From: Merluccius polli | Lineage: Eukaryota > Chordata > Actinopteri > Gadiformes > Merlucciidae | NCBI GenBank assembly: GCA_030340625.1 | Contig: JAOPHQ010004263.1 | Coordinates: 248,001 to 312,000 of the forward strand | Reading direction: 5' to 3' | DNA: 64,000 nt | In this document: in pieces, positions 20,026 through 30,738 of the stretch | How the letters are laid out: each line of letters opens with the position of its first letter | Position numbering within the stretch: position 1 is the first letter of the stretch | Made by a program: the position numbers and the translations under genes | Notes under the pieces: model-generated | The model's input: the letters and a program-made list of their open reading frames with translations, nothing else | Database searches by the model: none | Told to the model about the DNA's origin: nothing

Positions 20026-23000
20026 ATGTCTTCTAAGAAGCATAGAGCCATGGGGGCTGAGGAGTGGGTGTGCCGCCTGAAGGCATTTGCCTCTTCTGGC
20101 ACTTGGCCCTCAAGTGCAGGGAACAGGCCATCTCCGAGGCAGGCCAAATGGTTCCACCTATACCAGAAGGTAAACTTTGTCTCAACAGTATACCAAAACG
20201 TCAGAGTAAACCGATTGTGTCTGTAAGTAAATCATGCATTTCAATTGATTACAGATTGAGAAATGTCCCATGCAAATGCGTGGGCAGACCTCACTCTTCA
20301 GGAGGGCGCAGACATGTACCCCCGGCAGGTAATATTGAGAGCCTGGGTGAAATAAATGCATTATGTAGGCTTACTATTTGTGGTGTGGACAAAATCCCAT
20401 AATGAATAATATGGATTAGTATTAATGCTTGTTTCATGGGTTAATCTTTCTCAGTCTGCGAGTAGTCCTGCAGCATCCAGGCCAGCTGCCTCAGCCTCCA
20501 CTTCAGCTGCCTCAGCCTCCACCTCAGCGGCCCCTGTACAGAGCCCTGGGAGGCCTGCATTGACGCTGTCAATGGTGAATATTTCAATCACATTAATTAC
20601 CATGTCATTCACCTGGTTTACCATGATCAGCTCATCTCTGATCTGTGTGTTTACATGTCTTTCATGTCATATCATTGTATGGTATTGGTGTGTAATATGT
20701 TCTTTTTAACACCTTTTTATTAAGACTATTCTTGTTTGATTTTCAGTTTGATAAAGCGCAGTTCGGTGGGACTTTGTCTGCTGCAGCCAGGCCTAATCTC
20801 AACGTGACTAGGAAGCATGTTGAGGTAATACATGTACCTATAGCTGTGCCTGATGACTTACAACACAGCCATTAAGCCATACACTATCCTTGTTTTGTAA
20901 CCTGACTTCATCAGGTCCGTTTCCCCCTCTCTCACAGCGTCCCTCCAGCCCTGCCACTACCCCAGCTGGGAGAAGCACTCCCTCCGCTACCCCACCTCCA
21001 GCGACGCCTCCTTCCAGTCCGAGATACATCAGGCCCATCTCCCCTTTCTCTCTGCCCCCATCCAGCCCTGTTATGTCCTCTGTGAGGACCGGCTCGTCCC
21101 CTCTGGTTAGTGCAACTGTAATAACCTCCATGCTGGTCTTACATACTGTAGCGTGTAGCGGATAGATGTTTTATTGTCTTTCTCATTTCTTTATGTAGGT
21201 TGCATCAGATAGGAGTCTTGCTCCTCCTGGTCCCGTCCCTGGTCCTCCTGGTCCCGTCCCTGCTCCTCCTGGTCCCGTCCCTACCCCTCCTTGTACTACT
21301 TAATTTCTGGGTCAGACTCCAGATCAGTTCTGGTTGCCAGCAGAAATGAAGAAGACCATTCCCCAGCAAGACCAGCGCTGAATTGCGTCCACACTGTGGA
21401 GGAACCAGCGGCTGCGCCCGGACGTCAAGCTCTGGTATGAGCCACCGGTGCCAGCCCTGATTTACAACCAGGCCCCGACACCAGAGCGCTTTTTTGCACA
21501 CCGGCTCCTGGTGTGGATACCCTACCGCCTGTGGAAGGTGAGGCTGTCCTGCCCAAAGTGTAGGAGGCAGCTCACCGGGGCCGGCATCCACAAGAGGGCA
21601 CGGCAGGTCTTGGACGTGGACAGGTACTACCTGATGGTGACGGAGACCCTCAGGTGCAACTCCCCCGGTTGCATTACCAATTACCTGTCCACGAGCAAGA
21701 CCGTCCTGGACCAGCTGAGCCTGCCTCTCCGTGGGGAGTTCCGCCTCATCCTGACACAAAAGTGAGTTCTAATCAACACATGAAAGCAAATATATTTTTT
21801 TATGTAGCGCAATTCATCCTGCCAGTAATGTAGCAAATAGCAATATTCGCTTATAAAAAACTTTTTGCCCAACATAACATAAAATAATTTGATACAAATA
21901 TGCCCCTTGTCCACAAAGGTATGCGTGTGACATCCGTGTCATCAGGATGCTACGGGAGAGGACCCTCGGCAACAGCTCTACCCGCCTGGCCAAACAGCTG
22001 CGGGAGAACCATGGTGAGCAGTGGCTGCAGCGTGTGGCCCGCTACCTGGAGGTGTGTGCTGACTTTGTGGACAGGCCGAGTCTCTTCCCTGTGGTCTGTC
22101 AGGAGCCCCCCGAGCCTGTGGCTGTCCCGACCAACAGGTGGCTCCTGACCGTCTACGGGAAGGACTTGATGAGCCGTATGGACCACATCAAGGCCAGCAT
22201 CACCTCCACCCTTGGCTCCATTTTAAAAATGGATTCGACAAAGAAGGTAAAAAGGACATTTACAAACAATCAATTTTTATTGTTATGATTATTAATGAAA
22301 TGTGTTTTATTCCTAATGTATTTTCGTGTATATATTTTGCTTCTATTTTATTCATATTCTAATGCTATTATTATTTTGAAAGCACTCTGAATTTGTTTAT
22401 TCTGTATAATTCCAGATGACCAAAAAGCTGGCTGGAGCAGCCAAGGGGACCGCACTGTGGGTGTCCTCCGTCAGCAATGAGGTGGGGCAGGTCCTGATCA
22501 GCGTCCTGACAGCCCAGGAGGGACCTGGTCTGGACCGGATGGTGTCCGACCTCATCAGGCGCTACAGCGAGGCGGGCGTAGCTCCCCCTCTGCTCCTCTA
22601 TATGGACTGTGGCTGCTGCAGGGAGGCGGGCGTGGAGACCAAGCTGAAGGCCAGGTTCAGCGGGTGGCCAGACCTCCTCATCCGGCTGGACATCTGGCAC
22701 TTCCTTCGGCGGCTCGCGGCTGGATGCACGACCGACGCCCACTCGCTGTATCTCCGTCTGCCTGTTTGAGTGGGACCCTGCAGATATGGCCCGTTTTGCG
22801 CCAGGCCAAGAGGCCAAGAGGGAGGAGCTTCGGAAGGAGGGTGTGCCTGTCGTCTCCGATTCTCTGGTGGACAGCAGAATCACCAAGGCTCAGTTGGCGC
22901 AGTACTACAGGCGGAGGACCCGCGGAGAGGAGGCCACCATCCGCCTGGTTGAGCGCCTGCTGCAGGAGCTGATGGGGGACAGAGGCAGGGACCTGCTTGG

Positions 23001-25601
23001 TGTTCCCCTCCTGGACCGGGTGAGGATGGAGCACATCTGGCGGGTTCAGAAGAGGCACGTCAATTGCATCCAGGACCTGCCAGGTGTGTCTCTCTACACA
23101 GAGACCGGCACCACCACCACCAAGGAGGGCGTCATCCTGACCAGGTACAGGTGTGCGCGAGGCTCAACGTCCCTGGAGTCCTTTCACTGCCACCTGAACC
23201 GGTTTATTCCAGGTGAGTTTTAATTGCATCACCATTATTTAATTACAATGACGACCATTTACCTTTATTGTTTATATAGATGTTTGCACAATATAATAAA
23301 CCTCTCAATCATGAGTGTATTCTTATGTACTTTCAGGGACCCAGGCCAATGACCTCAACTTCCAGCTGTACCTGTTGGATGGGCTAATGAGGTGGAACCA
23401 GGACCAGGCTGCTGCTGCTGTGACTGAGAAAATGTCGGCTCTCCTCAGCTACTCGGGGGACCTGGTGCAGTGTGTTAACACACACGGCTCCAAGGTGTTT
23501 GGACGGAAGTATGTCCCCTCCTTCCGCCCCCCCGCCAAGTACACTGGTAAGTTACACTGAGTAGGGATTACTTACAATACTCAATATATATTGTTTTATT
23601 TTGTGTGCTTGTGTTTCCCACTTGGACATGAAATGACGACGAGGCATGTGTACGTTTGAAATAAAATGCCATATTAGATTCATATAATTGCATATTCTAA
23701 TATTACTGTTGCTGTTGCTGCTGATCATGTCATCAAATAATAAATACGTTAACAAGTCATAACAAGAAAGTACTTTAATAAAATAATGACATGAATGTGG
23801 GGTGCAGATTTTCTATCTATAATCAGACCCAAGATATGGGATCCACACATGTTGATATACTTATTATACTAATTCCATTATTGTTTTCATTCCCAGGCGA
23901 GTTGATAGGCATCGAGTACCTGTACAGGCAGACGGGGAACAGCATGCAGGACATGGATCCTGAATCTGAGGGCACAGAGCAGCTGCTGGAGGACTTGGAC
24001 CTGGACCACGAGGCAGAGGATGAGGGCTTCCTGGATGAGGGCTTCCGGGAAGACGCCGTTGACCCCACAGTCACTAGTCTGGAGGTCACTGCACCACCTG
24101 CCCTGTCCTCCACCAGTGGTTCCGGGTCCTCTGTTCCACCTCCCCCTTCTCCACTGCCACCACCACCTGCTCAGCCCTCCACCCATGGTGCTTGCCCTAC
24201 CTGGCAAACTGCTCCACCTCCTCCACCACCACCTGCCCAGTCGTTCACCAGTGGTGCCTGGTCCTCTGCTCCACCGCCTCCACCATCTGCCCAGCCCTCC
24301 ACTAGTGGTGCCTGGTCCTCTGCTCCACCTCCACCTGCCCAGTCATCTGCTGTCCCCGCTCCAGGTGCCACCCCACAGGTTCCTGTAGAGCAGTTGGTAA
24401 GTACATTTTAGAAATAGCAAAACATAACAACATTTCAGAGTATCTGGTGGGATTGAGGAACCAGACCAGCCTGGCCCTCAGCAACCAGGACGTCAGCAGC
24501 ATCGTGGGCATGTGGAAGGACCTGCTTCCCTATGACCAGCAGAAGGTGGTGTTTGCTGCACGGCACCAGGACAGGCTGCTCACTGGGCGCTTCAAGTCGC
24601 CAAAGAAGAAGGCAGAATTCACGCCTGGTGTGGAGAGTGTCAGGAGGTGCTCCATAGCATCAAGTGCATCTCCTGCACAGTGGCCAGACTGCTGCCGCCT
24701 TGTAGAGTCCATCTTCGTCAGGCTCTGCAACATCCATAAGTCTCCTACAAAGAAGGGGAAGATAGACAAGCACCTGACGAGATGGACTCTGATCCTGCAG
24801 GACTACCGCAGGATAAGGCAGCTGATCCTGGCCAATGGTGCTGTGATGACCAGCACCTCCATGCAGCTGGTGGAGGTGAACCAGACCACCCTCATCCAAT
24901 GGCACAATAAGAGGGTGGCCAGGCAGGATGTGTCATTGTTGTGCCAGGGGGTTGACCTGCCTGCCCCCATGTCTGTGGCCACCGAGGCCTTACCAGCGGC
25001 TATTGTCCGCCCCGCTGTTGCTCCTCAACCACCTGGTGTTGAGCACATGTACAATCTGCCAGAGAGCACAGCGGGGCAGGCCAAGACCAAACGGAGGGCC
25101 ACTGCTACAGCCACCGCAGCAGCACCAGCTGTAAGGCCCAGGGTGGCAACCCAGAGGCAGCTGTTTCCCCGTCCTCCTCTGTTTGGAGCCCCTGTCCCTG
25201 TCTTCAGCAGCACCTCTGCCCTCACCCGTGCCCCTGCTCCGTTTGTCTTTGCCCACCCAGGCCTCACCCAAGCCCCTGCCTTCTTTGGCACTCCTGCCCT
25301 CCCCCAAGCCCAATCCCACCCTAGTGTACCTTTCTTCCCTGCCAACCCTCTATTTCCCTCCCCTCATGCCCAGACCCCCTTTATGTTTGCGGTCCCCTCA
25401 GCAGTGCCTCCACATGCCCCCACTAAAAAAAAAAAGACCTATAACAGGACTGGGGAGGCAAACAACTGCCGAAGGTGTGGAGAGCCCCGCACTGCAGCGA
25501 CTGGCCACAGTCAGTTTAGGGGGACCATTTACTGCCCCTCCTCAGAACATCTGACCAAGGAGCAGTGGTTGGAGGAAATGAGAAATAAGAAAAAAATGTA
25601 A
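20026..25601 (+). pseudogene. spliced transposase-like gene of a fish-expanded family (DUF6729-like, tentative), disrupted
   Basis: Eleven probable exons with clean GT/AG borders: 20026-20169, 20255-20328, 20455-20574, 20747-20824, 20938-21105, 21199-21761, 21919-22246, 22416-23212, 23337-23546, 23897-24396, 24441-25601. Exons 6 to 11 keep phase across every junction; phase is uncertain between exons 2 and 3. The protein has a Pro/Ser-rich N-terminus, a C-x2-C/C-x4-C zinc-like module (SCPKC, CNSPGC), and a core with LKMDSTKK, LLYMDCGCC and RLDIWHFLRR that looks like an RNase-H-fold transposase. It then has a Pro-rich linker and a C-terminal CRRCG...GHSQFRG..YCP motif. In-frame TAA (21301-21303) and TGA (21379-21381) and a frameshift near 22760 disable this copy. 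The DUF name is from memory; the catalytic role is inferred. Confidence 0.6.
21208..21296 (+). repeat. 21-bp tandem repeat in exon 6 of the transposase-like gene
   Basis: Three to four copies of a unit containing CCTCCTGGTCCCGTCCCT, encoding a PPGPVP-type run. It stops just before the in-frame TAA at 21301. Confidence 0.75.
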
Positions 25602-25699
25602 ATAACTTTGTCATGGCCCTGCTTCCTTTGCTCCTCCTCCTTCCCTGTGTGTGTCTGAGGGTGCGGCCTCCACTCACCTCACCTGTGTGCTGCCTCACC

Positions 25700-26863
25700 T
25701 CCTGTCCTGGTTTCCCGACCCTGCCTGTCCCCGACGACGATCCCCGCTTCGCCCCTCTGGATCCTCGTTCGCCTTTCTCCTGTCCCGGTTTCCCGACCCT
25801 GCCTGTCCCCGACGACGATCCCCGCTTCGCCCCTCTGGATCCTCGTTCGCCTGTCTCCTGTCCCGGTTTCCCGACCCTGCCTGTCCCCGACGACGATCCC
25901 CGCTTCGCCCCTCTGGATCCTCGTTCGCCTGTCTCCTGTCCCGGTTTCCCGACCCTGCCTGTCCTCGACGACGATCCCCGCTTCGCCCCTCTGGATCCTC
26001 GTTCGCCTGTCTCCTGTCCCGGTTTCCCGACCCTGCCTGTCCCCGACGACGATCCCCGCTTCGCCCCTCTGGATCCTCGTTCGCCTGTCTCCTGTCCCGG
26101 TTTCCCGACCCTGCCTGTCCCCGACGACGATCCCCGCTTCGCCCCTCTGGATCGTCGTTCGCCTGTCTCCTGTCCCGGTTTCCCGACCCTGCCTGTCCCC
26201 GACGACGATCCTCTCTTCGCCCCTCTGGATCCTCGTTCGCCTGTCTCCTGTCTCGGTTTCCCGACCCTGCCTGTCCTCGACGACGATCCCCGCTTCGCCC
26301 CTCTGGATCCTCGTTCGCCTGTCTCCTGTCCCGGTTTCCCGACCCTGCCTGTCTCCGACGACGATCCCCGCTTCGCCCCTCTGGATCCTCGTTCGCCTGT
26401 CTCCTGTCCCGGTTTCCCGACCCTGCCTGTCCCCGACGACGATCCCCGCTTCGCCCCTCTGGATCGTTGTTCGCCTGTCTCCTGTCCCGGTTTCCCGACC
26501 CTGCCTGTCCCCGACGACGATCCTCTCTTCGCCCCTCTGGATCCTCGTTCGCCTGTCTCCTGTCTCGGTTTCCCGACCCTGCCTGTCCCCGACGACGATC
26601 CCCGCTTCGCCCCTCTGGATCCTCGTTCGCCTGTCTCCTGTCCCGGTTTCCCGACCCTGCCTGTCCCCGACGACGATCCCCGCTTCGCCCCTCTGGATCC
26701 TCGTTCGCCTGTCTCCTGTCCCGGTTTCCCGACCCTGCCTGTCCCCGACGACGATCCCCGCTTCGCCCCTCTGGATCCTCGTTCGCCTGTCTCCTGTCCC
26801 GGTTTCCCGACCCTGCCTGTCCCCGACGACGATCCCCGCTTCGCCCCTTATTCCCCCCTGTGA
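25700..26863. repeat. 78-bp GC-rich minisatellite, about 15 copies
   Basis: Fifteen units (the last partial) of 78 bp start 98 bp after the stop of the transposase-like gene. Because 78 is divisible by three, two + frames stay open throughout; one starts at an ATG at 25613 with a hydrophobic leader. Unit-to-unit differences are mostly amino-acid-changing in that frame, which argues against protein selection. Units 6-8 share the same variants as units 10-12, showing that a four-unit block was duplicated. Confidence 0.9.
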
Positions 26864-27053
26864 GTGTGTGTGTCTTCTTCGTCAGTCAACTAGCCGTGAC
26901 TAACTTCTAAATGAACATGTTTATATATTTTCACAAATCTTTGATGTGAGATTTATTTGCTGGTCAAATCATTCAAAACATTTTGTGTTATGCAGTCAGA
27001 TCCGCTCCACAAGAGAAAGCAACATACTGTAATATATATTTTTGTGAGTGTGC
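26864..27053. other. intergenic, nothing recognised
   Basis: AT-rich, with no gene or repeat signal. Confidence 0.4.
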
Positions 27054-27054
27054 G

Positions 27055-27093
<39 letters not shown>
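27054..27093. repeat. TA microsatellite
   Basis: TA dinucleotides with one TTTA interruption. A short CATATATG tandem lies at about 27221-27245. Confidence 0.8.
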
Positions 27094-27471
27094 TATTGAC
27101 TGTTCTTTTTTAACTGAACAATTTAGATGGAGCAACATGCATAGCAGTCTTTATTTTGCCATGCAACTTTAGTGGTTTAACAAACTATAGCTTAGTTTGG
27201 ATTTATTTCGGACATTTAAATGCATATATGCATATATGCATATATAATATCAAAGATCAAAAGACAACTAATGATTATGCATGCAATATAACATGCAAAA
27301 TAGAAAATACAAAATCTTTTATAGATACGTTGTTAAGGTGAAGGCTGAAGCTAAATTGAGCCGACACTTCACGATACAAATATGGCATGAAATATGGCAC
27401 AAGGATGTTTATATTTACGCAAGAGATCCTAAATACATCCATAAAAGCACCAAAAAGAAAATATTTTGTTT

Positions 27472-27525
27472 GCCACTGGTGAGACTTGAACCGGTGACCT
27501 TCTGATCCACTCAATGGCGCACAAA
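27472..27525 (-). other. tRNA-like remnant (B-box region)
   Basis: The - strand reads GGTCACCGGTTCAAGTC with flanks that resemble a tRNA variable loop, T-arm and 3' acceptor side. GCCATTGAGTGG just upstream resembles a D-arm/A-box. The anticodon arm is missing, so this is not a working tRNA. A tRNA-derived SINE or a degraded tRNA pseudogene is possible. Confidence 0.3.
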
Positions 27526-28064
27526 ACTCCATACAAAACTGGTCAACAAAAGGTTTTTTATTATTTTTTAATTCATTCTAATGAATAAAAACAATTGAAT
27601 AGGTGGAAATTTTAAAATAAGCCTCAATTTCTCTCCTTCCCTTCCCCCTTTTCCTCCCTTTTCTTCTTCCCCCCTTCTTCCCCTTTTTCCTCTTTCTTAC
27701 CCCCCCTTAAAAGACTGTTGTTCCCCAGCTTATAAATGAGACGCGGGCTGTGTGGCTGCTCTAACCTGTTAACATGGGCACCAAAATGAAAAGCAAGAGG
27801 TAATGCCATGTGCTGCTCATGCAGGCAGTATGTCCCAGGCGTGAGTGTTGAATTAATAGTGTGTTTTGCTTTACATCAAAGTGTGATTGATTTCATGACT
27901 GGGATTGGTCCAAAGCAAAGAAGTCAACACATGAATGCAGCGTGACGTGAATGCATAGGGAAATAAGAGCGACTGAATCATCGTCATTTAGAAATGAGAT
28001 CGCGCAGATGTTTGACTTGAGATCGTGATTTTTTTTTTACGATTAATCGTGCAGCCCTACTGTC
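27526..28064. other. intergenic, nothing coding
   Basis: Contains a C/T-rich tract (27625-27710). It ends near TTAATCGTGCAGCCCTA (28043-28059), a motif often found at the edge of fish hAT elements. Confidence 0.4.
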
Positions 28065-28222
28065 ATGACAGAGGCTCGCTCCTGAGTGTGTGTGATGATA
28101 GCTGGTTAATCCTGGGTGCCATGATTGCTCATGCACCACAGGTGTGCAGCCCCACCCAGCCCAGAGTCTAATCAGTCTGTCTCAGGCCAGGTGAGGCTGT
28201 AAACCAGCTATCAAATTTGTAT
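28065..28222. repeat. imperfect foldback repeat related to 37270-37382
   Basis: Shares GATAGCTGGTT, GTGCAGCCCCACCC and GGCCAGGTGAGGCTGTAAAC blocks, in matching or inverse order, with the palindromic repeat at 37270-37382. Confidence 0.5.
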
Positions 28223-28353
28223 CCATTAATAATCTGTTGGCAGCCAGAATTACTCATTGCTATGAGCATGAGGCACACTGGGAGCAGCCAACACCTCACC
28301 AGCAGCAGATTGATCCAGCCCAGAAGCAGCAGATACACAGGGTAGAGGAATGG

Positions 28354-28647
28354 TTAAAGGGGACCTATTTCACCACCAGGTGTGAGTGTGATTAGCCATT
28401 ACAAGCCATTTCAAAATCTACCCTCTACATGACCTCACAAGTGGGAGTGTCCACCCAGATGTATGATGGATAGATCAGCCTACCAGTTGGTACAGTCCAC
28501 TGGGTAGGCTGTTACAGGCTGATCTATCTGTCTATCACGTCCGGGTGGACACTCCCACGTGTGATGATGTCACTGTAGGGTAGATTTTGAAATGGCTTGT
28601 AATGGCTAATCACACTCACACCTGGTGGTGAAATAGGTCCCCTTTAA
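28354..28647. mobile_element. foldback MITE flanked by TTAA (piggyBac-type target)
   Basis: The element at 28358-28643 has ends AGGGGACCTATTTCACCACC and its inverse, and is bounded by TTAA on both sides (28354-28357, 28644-28647). The inverted arms are about 120 bp with a few mismatches and cover most of the 286 bp. TTAA duplication is typical of piggyBac transposition. No coding capacity. Confidence 0.8.
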
Positions 28648-29132
28648 GGCAGAGGAGGGAGCGGGAGCAGCAAGAGGAGTAGCAGCCAAAGGAGCAGAAG
28701 CTAAAGAAGCAGGTCATTGCGATGTGCCGTTGCGATGTACAAGCCCTGTTGGGGCAATTGCTCTGTCGCTAACTTAGCCACTTTTTAGAGTTTAACACGG
28801 TTTTAAACTCGTCGGTGACGCAAGAAGTCACGTGACGTCTTAAGCTCCATTGCTGTGTCGTATGTACCTGTGGTTTAACCTGCAGCTGCGGTTTTACCTT
28901 GATCTCAATTGCTGTGTCTTCAGAGAAATTCACATCAGACACTAGAGGGCGTATTTTGTGCGTGTTAGTCTAGTCTCGAAACGGACATGGTTTTAGAGGA
29001 GACTAAACCAGTTTGCAGGATGAAACAAGGCTCCATTATAACCGACACACACAGAATTAGTTTTATTAATTATTATTAGTAGTATTAATAATAATGTATG
29101 ATACATTTACACTTATTACGCCAGATAGGCCT

Positions 29133-29463
29133 TCAGTACAATAACAATATTGGACATAGTCGACTTGGAATGAGCAGTGATATTTCACGGCTCACGGGGC
29201 TCAGGTCTCGGTCGTGCGTCCGCTCAGCAATAGCATTACGCGCTTCAACTTTCAAGCGCTTCCATAAATTCTTTAAATGTGCCAGGCTGCTCGGTCTTCT
29301 GCTGGAAGATCTACTGTTACATGTGTTTGAGAGATCATCCCAAACAGACTTTCTTCGGAGCGTGGTGGTGGTGTCTTTCCTCTTCCACCGTGTCCACAAC
29401 ACCTCGAATGCAGTACAATAAATATAACTTCTGCTCCTCGTTATAGTTCTCTATCCGAGACAT
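29133..29463 (-). pseudogene. Myb/SANT-like DNA-binding protein remnant of a Harbinger element
   Basis: From about 29463 the - strand reads MSRIENYNEEQKLYLL and later, in another frame, SVWDDLSNTCNSR...HLKNLWKRLKVEARNAIAER. That is the pattern of a trihelix/Myb-type domain (tryptophans separated by helices, ending in an LKNLWK helix). At least one frameshift separates the two parts, so it is not an intact gene. The family match is by eye. Confidence 0.55.
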
Positions 29464-29786
29464 GTTCATCCTAACTACCCTCTCCTTCTCCGAGAATTTA
29501 TAGGCGTGGAATTACCCTAATTACTCGCATATTAATTCGTCTTCAATTAATTAATCACGTTTGCATGCACACCAAGAGAAAACAATGACAAGTAATTGAT
29601 TGATTGACGTAGGTGAGGACAGATTCAGATTCCAGACTCTGATTTCCACAAAAAGTAGGCTAGACTATTTCAGAATATATTTCAACATTATTTGCGTTTT
29701 ATTATATTAAAGTTCACTTTACATTCCCATTACGTTTTTGTTGGTAATTATAGCACAAAATGCATCCAACATTAAGATAAGACTGC

Positions 29787-30541
29787 GGCCGTGTTCCGAT
29801 ATCTGTGAGTACACTAACTTCCGTGAGTACACTTAAACATAGTACACTATCCGTACTCAATAGGGTACGCAGAGCTTCAGATGTTAGTGCTGTTACTCTG
29901 TGGCGCACTTAACGGAAATGACATCAGCTGCGCGGCCGCGTCACCCGCCAAACACGTGAATTCATTAGACGTTCTCTGAGCGCGGCTCTGCCTCTTCCGC
30001 TACGTAGCTAAGATGGCTGCCGTTGAGTACGCATAGTGTACCCCGTAGCACACTCAGCATTTTGGCCGTTTTGAGTACACATACTACTCTAAGTACACTA
30101 AGTATACTAAGTACGGGTAGTACGGCTATCGGAACACGGGCCGTGTTCCGATAGCCGTACTACCCGTACTTAGTATACTTAGTTTGAGTACGTAGTGTGT
30201 TCCGATTATGATCGCGGCAAAAGAAGTGTACTTGAAAGGACCCGTATGTGTACTCAAAAAGGCCAAAATGCTGAGTGTGCTACGGGGTACACTATGCGTA
30301 CTCAACGGCAGCCATCTTAGCTACGTAGCGGAAGAGGCGGAGCCGCGCTCAGAGAACGTCTAATGAATTCACGTGTTTGTTGGGTGACGCGGCCGCGCAG
30401 CTGATGTCATTTCCGTCAAGTGCGCCACAGAGTATTGCATTTGGAACAGCACTAACATCTGAAGCTCTGCGTACCTATTGAGTGCGGATAGTTAAGTGTA
30501 CTCACGGAAGTTAGTGTACTCACAGATATCGGAACACGGCC
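29787..30541. repeat. two head-to-head MITEs forming a 755-bp hairpin
   Basis: Two copies of one MITE (about 29787-30140 and 30140-30541), each with GGCCGTGTTCCGAT-type ends, lie in opposite orientation and meet at the palindromic junction GGAACACGGGCCGTGTTCC. The right copy retains blocks of about 50 and 14 bp missing from the left copy. Both arms contain the same GCGGCCGCG site and CCATCTTAGC motif. They interrupt the Harbinger-like element. Confidence 0.85.
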
Positions 30542-30738
30542 ACGGCCTGCGTCTGCTGGAGTATAACGGGAAATCAGAGTACTTCCGGTTTAACCCGAGA
30601 ACTAGGAATCAGCTGATCCTGTGTCGGTCAGTACTTCGTGCGCAGCTGCGTGTTAAACTCCAAAACCTCCGGTTTACGGAGTACGGTTTTAAACCGCAGC
30701 ACAGCTAACGCAATGCTAACTGACAGAGCAATTGCCCC

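Larger units (their letters stand above)
28751..30738. mobile_element. Harbinger-like element with Myb-like gene remnant (TSD GTT)
   Basis: GGGGCAATTGCTCTGTC at 28751-28767 is matched by its exact inverse at 30722-30738. Both sides are flanked by GTT. A further pair of shared motifs (GTTTAA blocks) lies just inside each end. The interior holds a decayed Myb/SANT-like reading frame on the - strand and two nested MITEs. Harbinger-type elements usually encode a Myb-like protein beside a DDE transposase; no transposase is visible, so this is a deleted copy. Confidence 0.7.

Noticed and set aside
20838..23058. - strand frames opposite the transposase-like gene
   Set aside because: GC-rich shadows of real exons.
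25651..26910. A 419-codon Arg/Ser-rich open frame
   Set aside because: It is the second open frame of the 78-bp minisatellite, open only because the unit length is a multiple of three.
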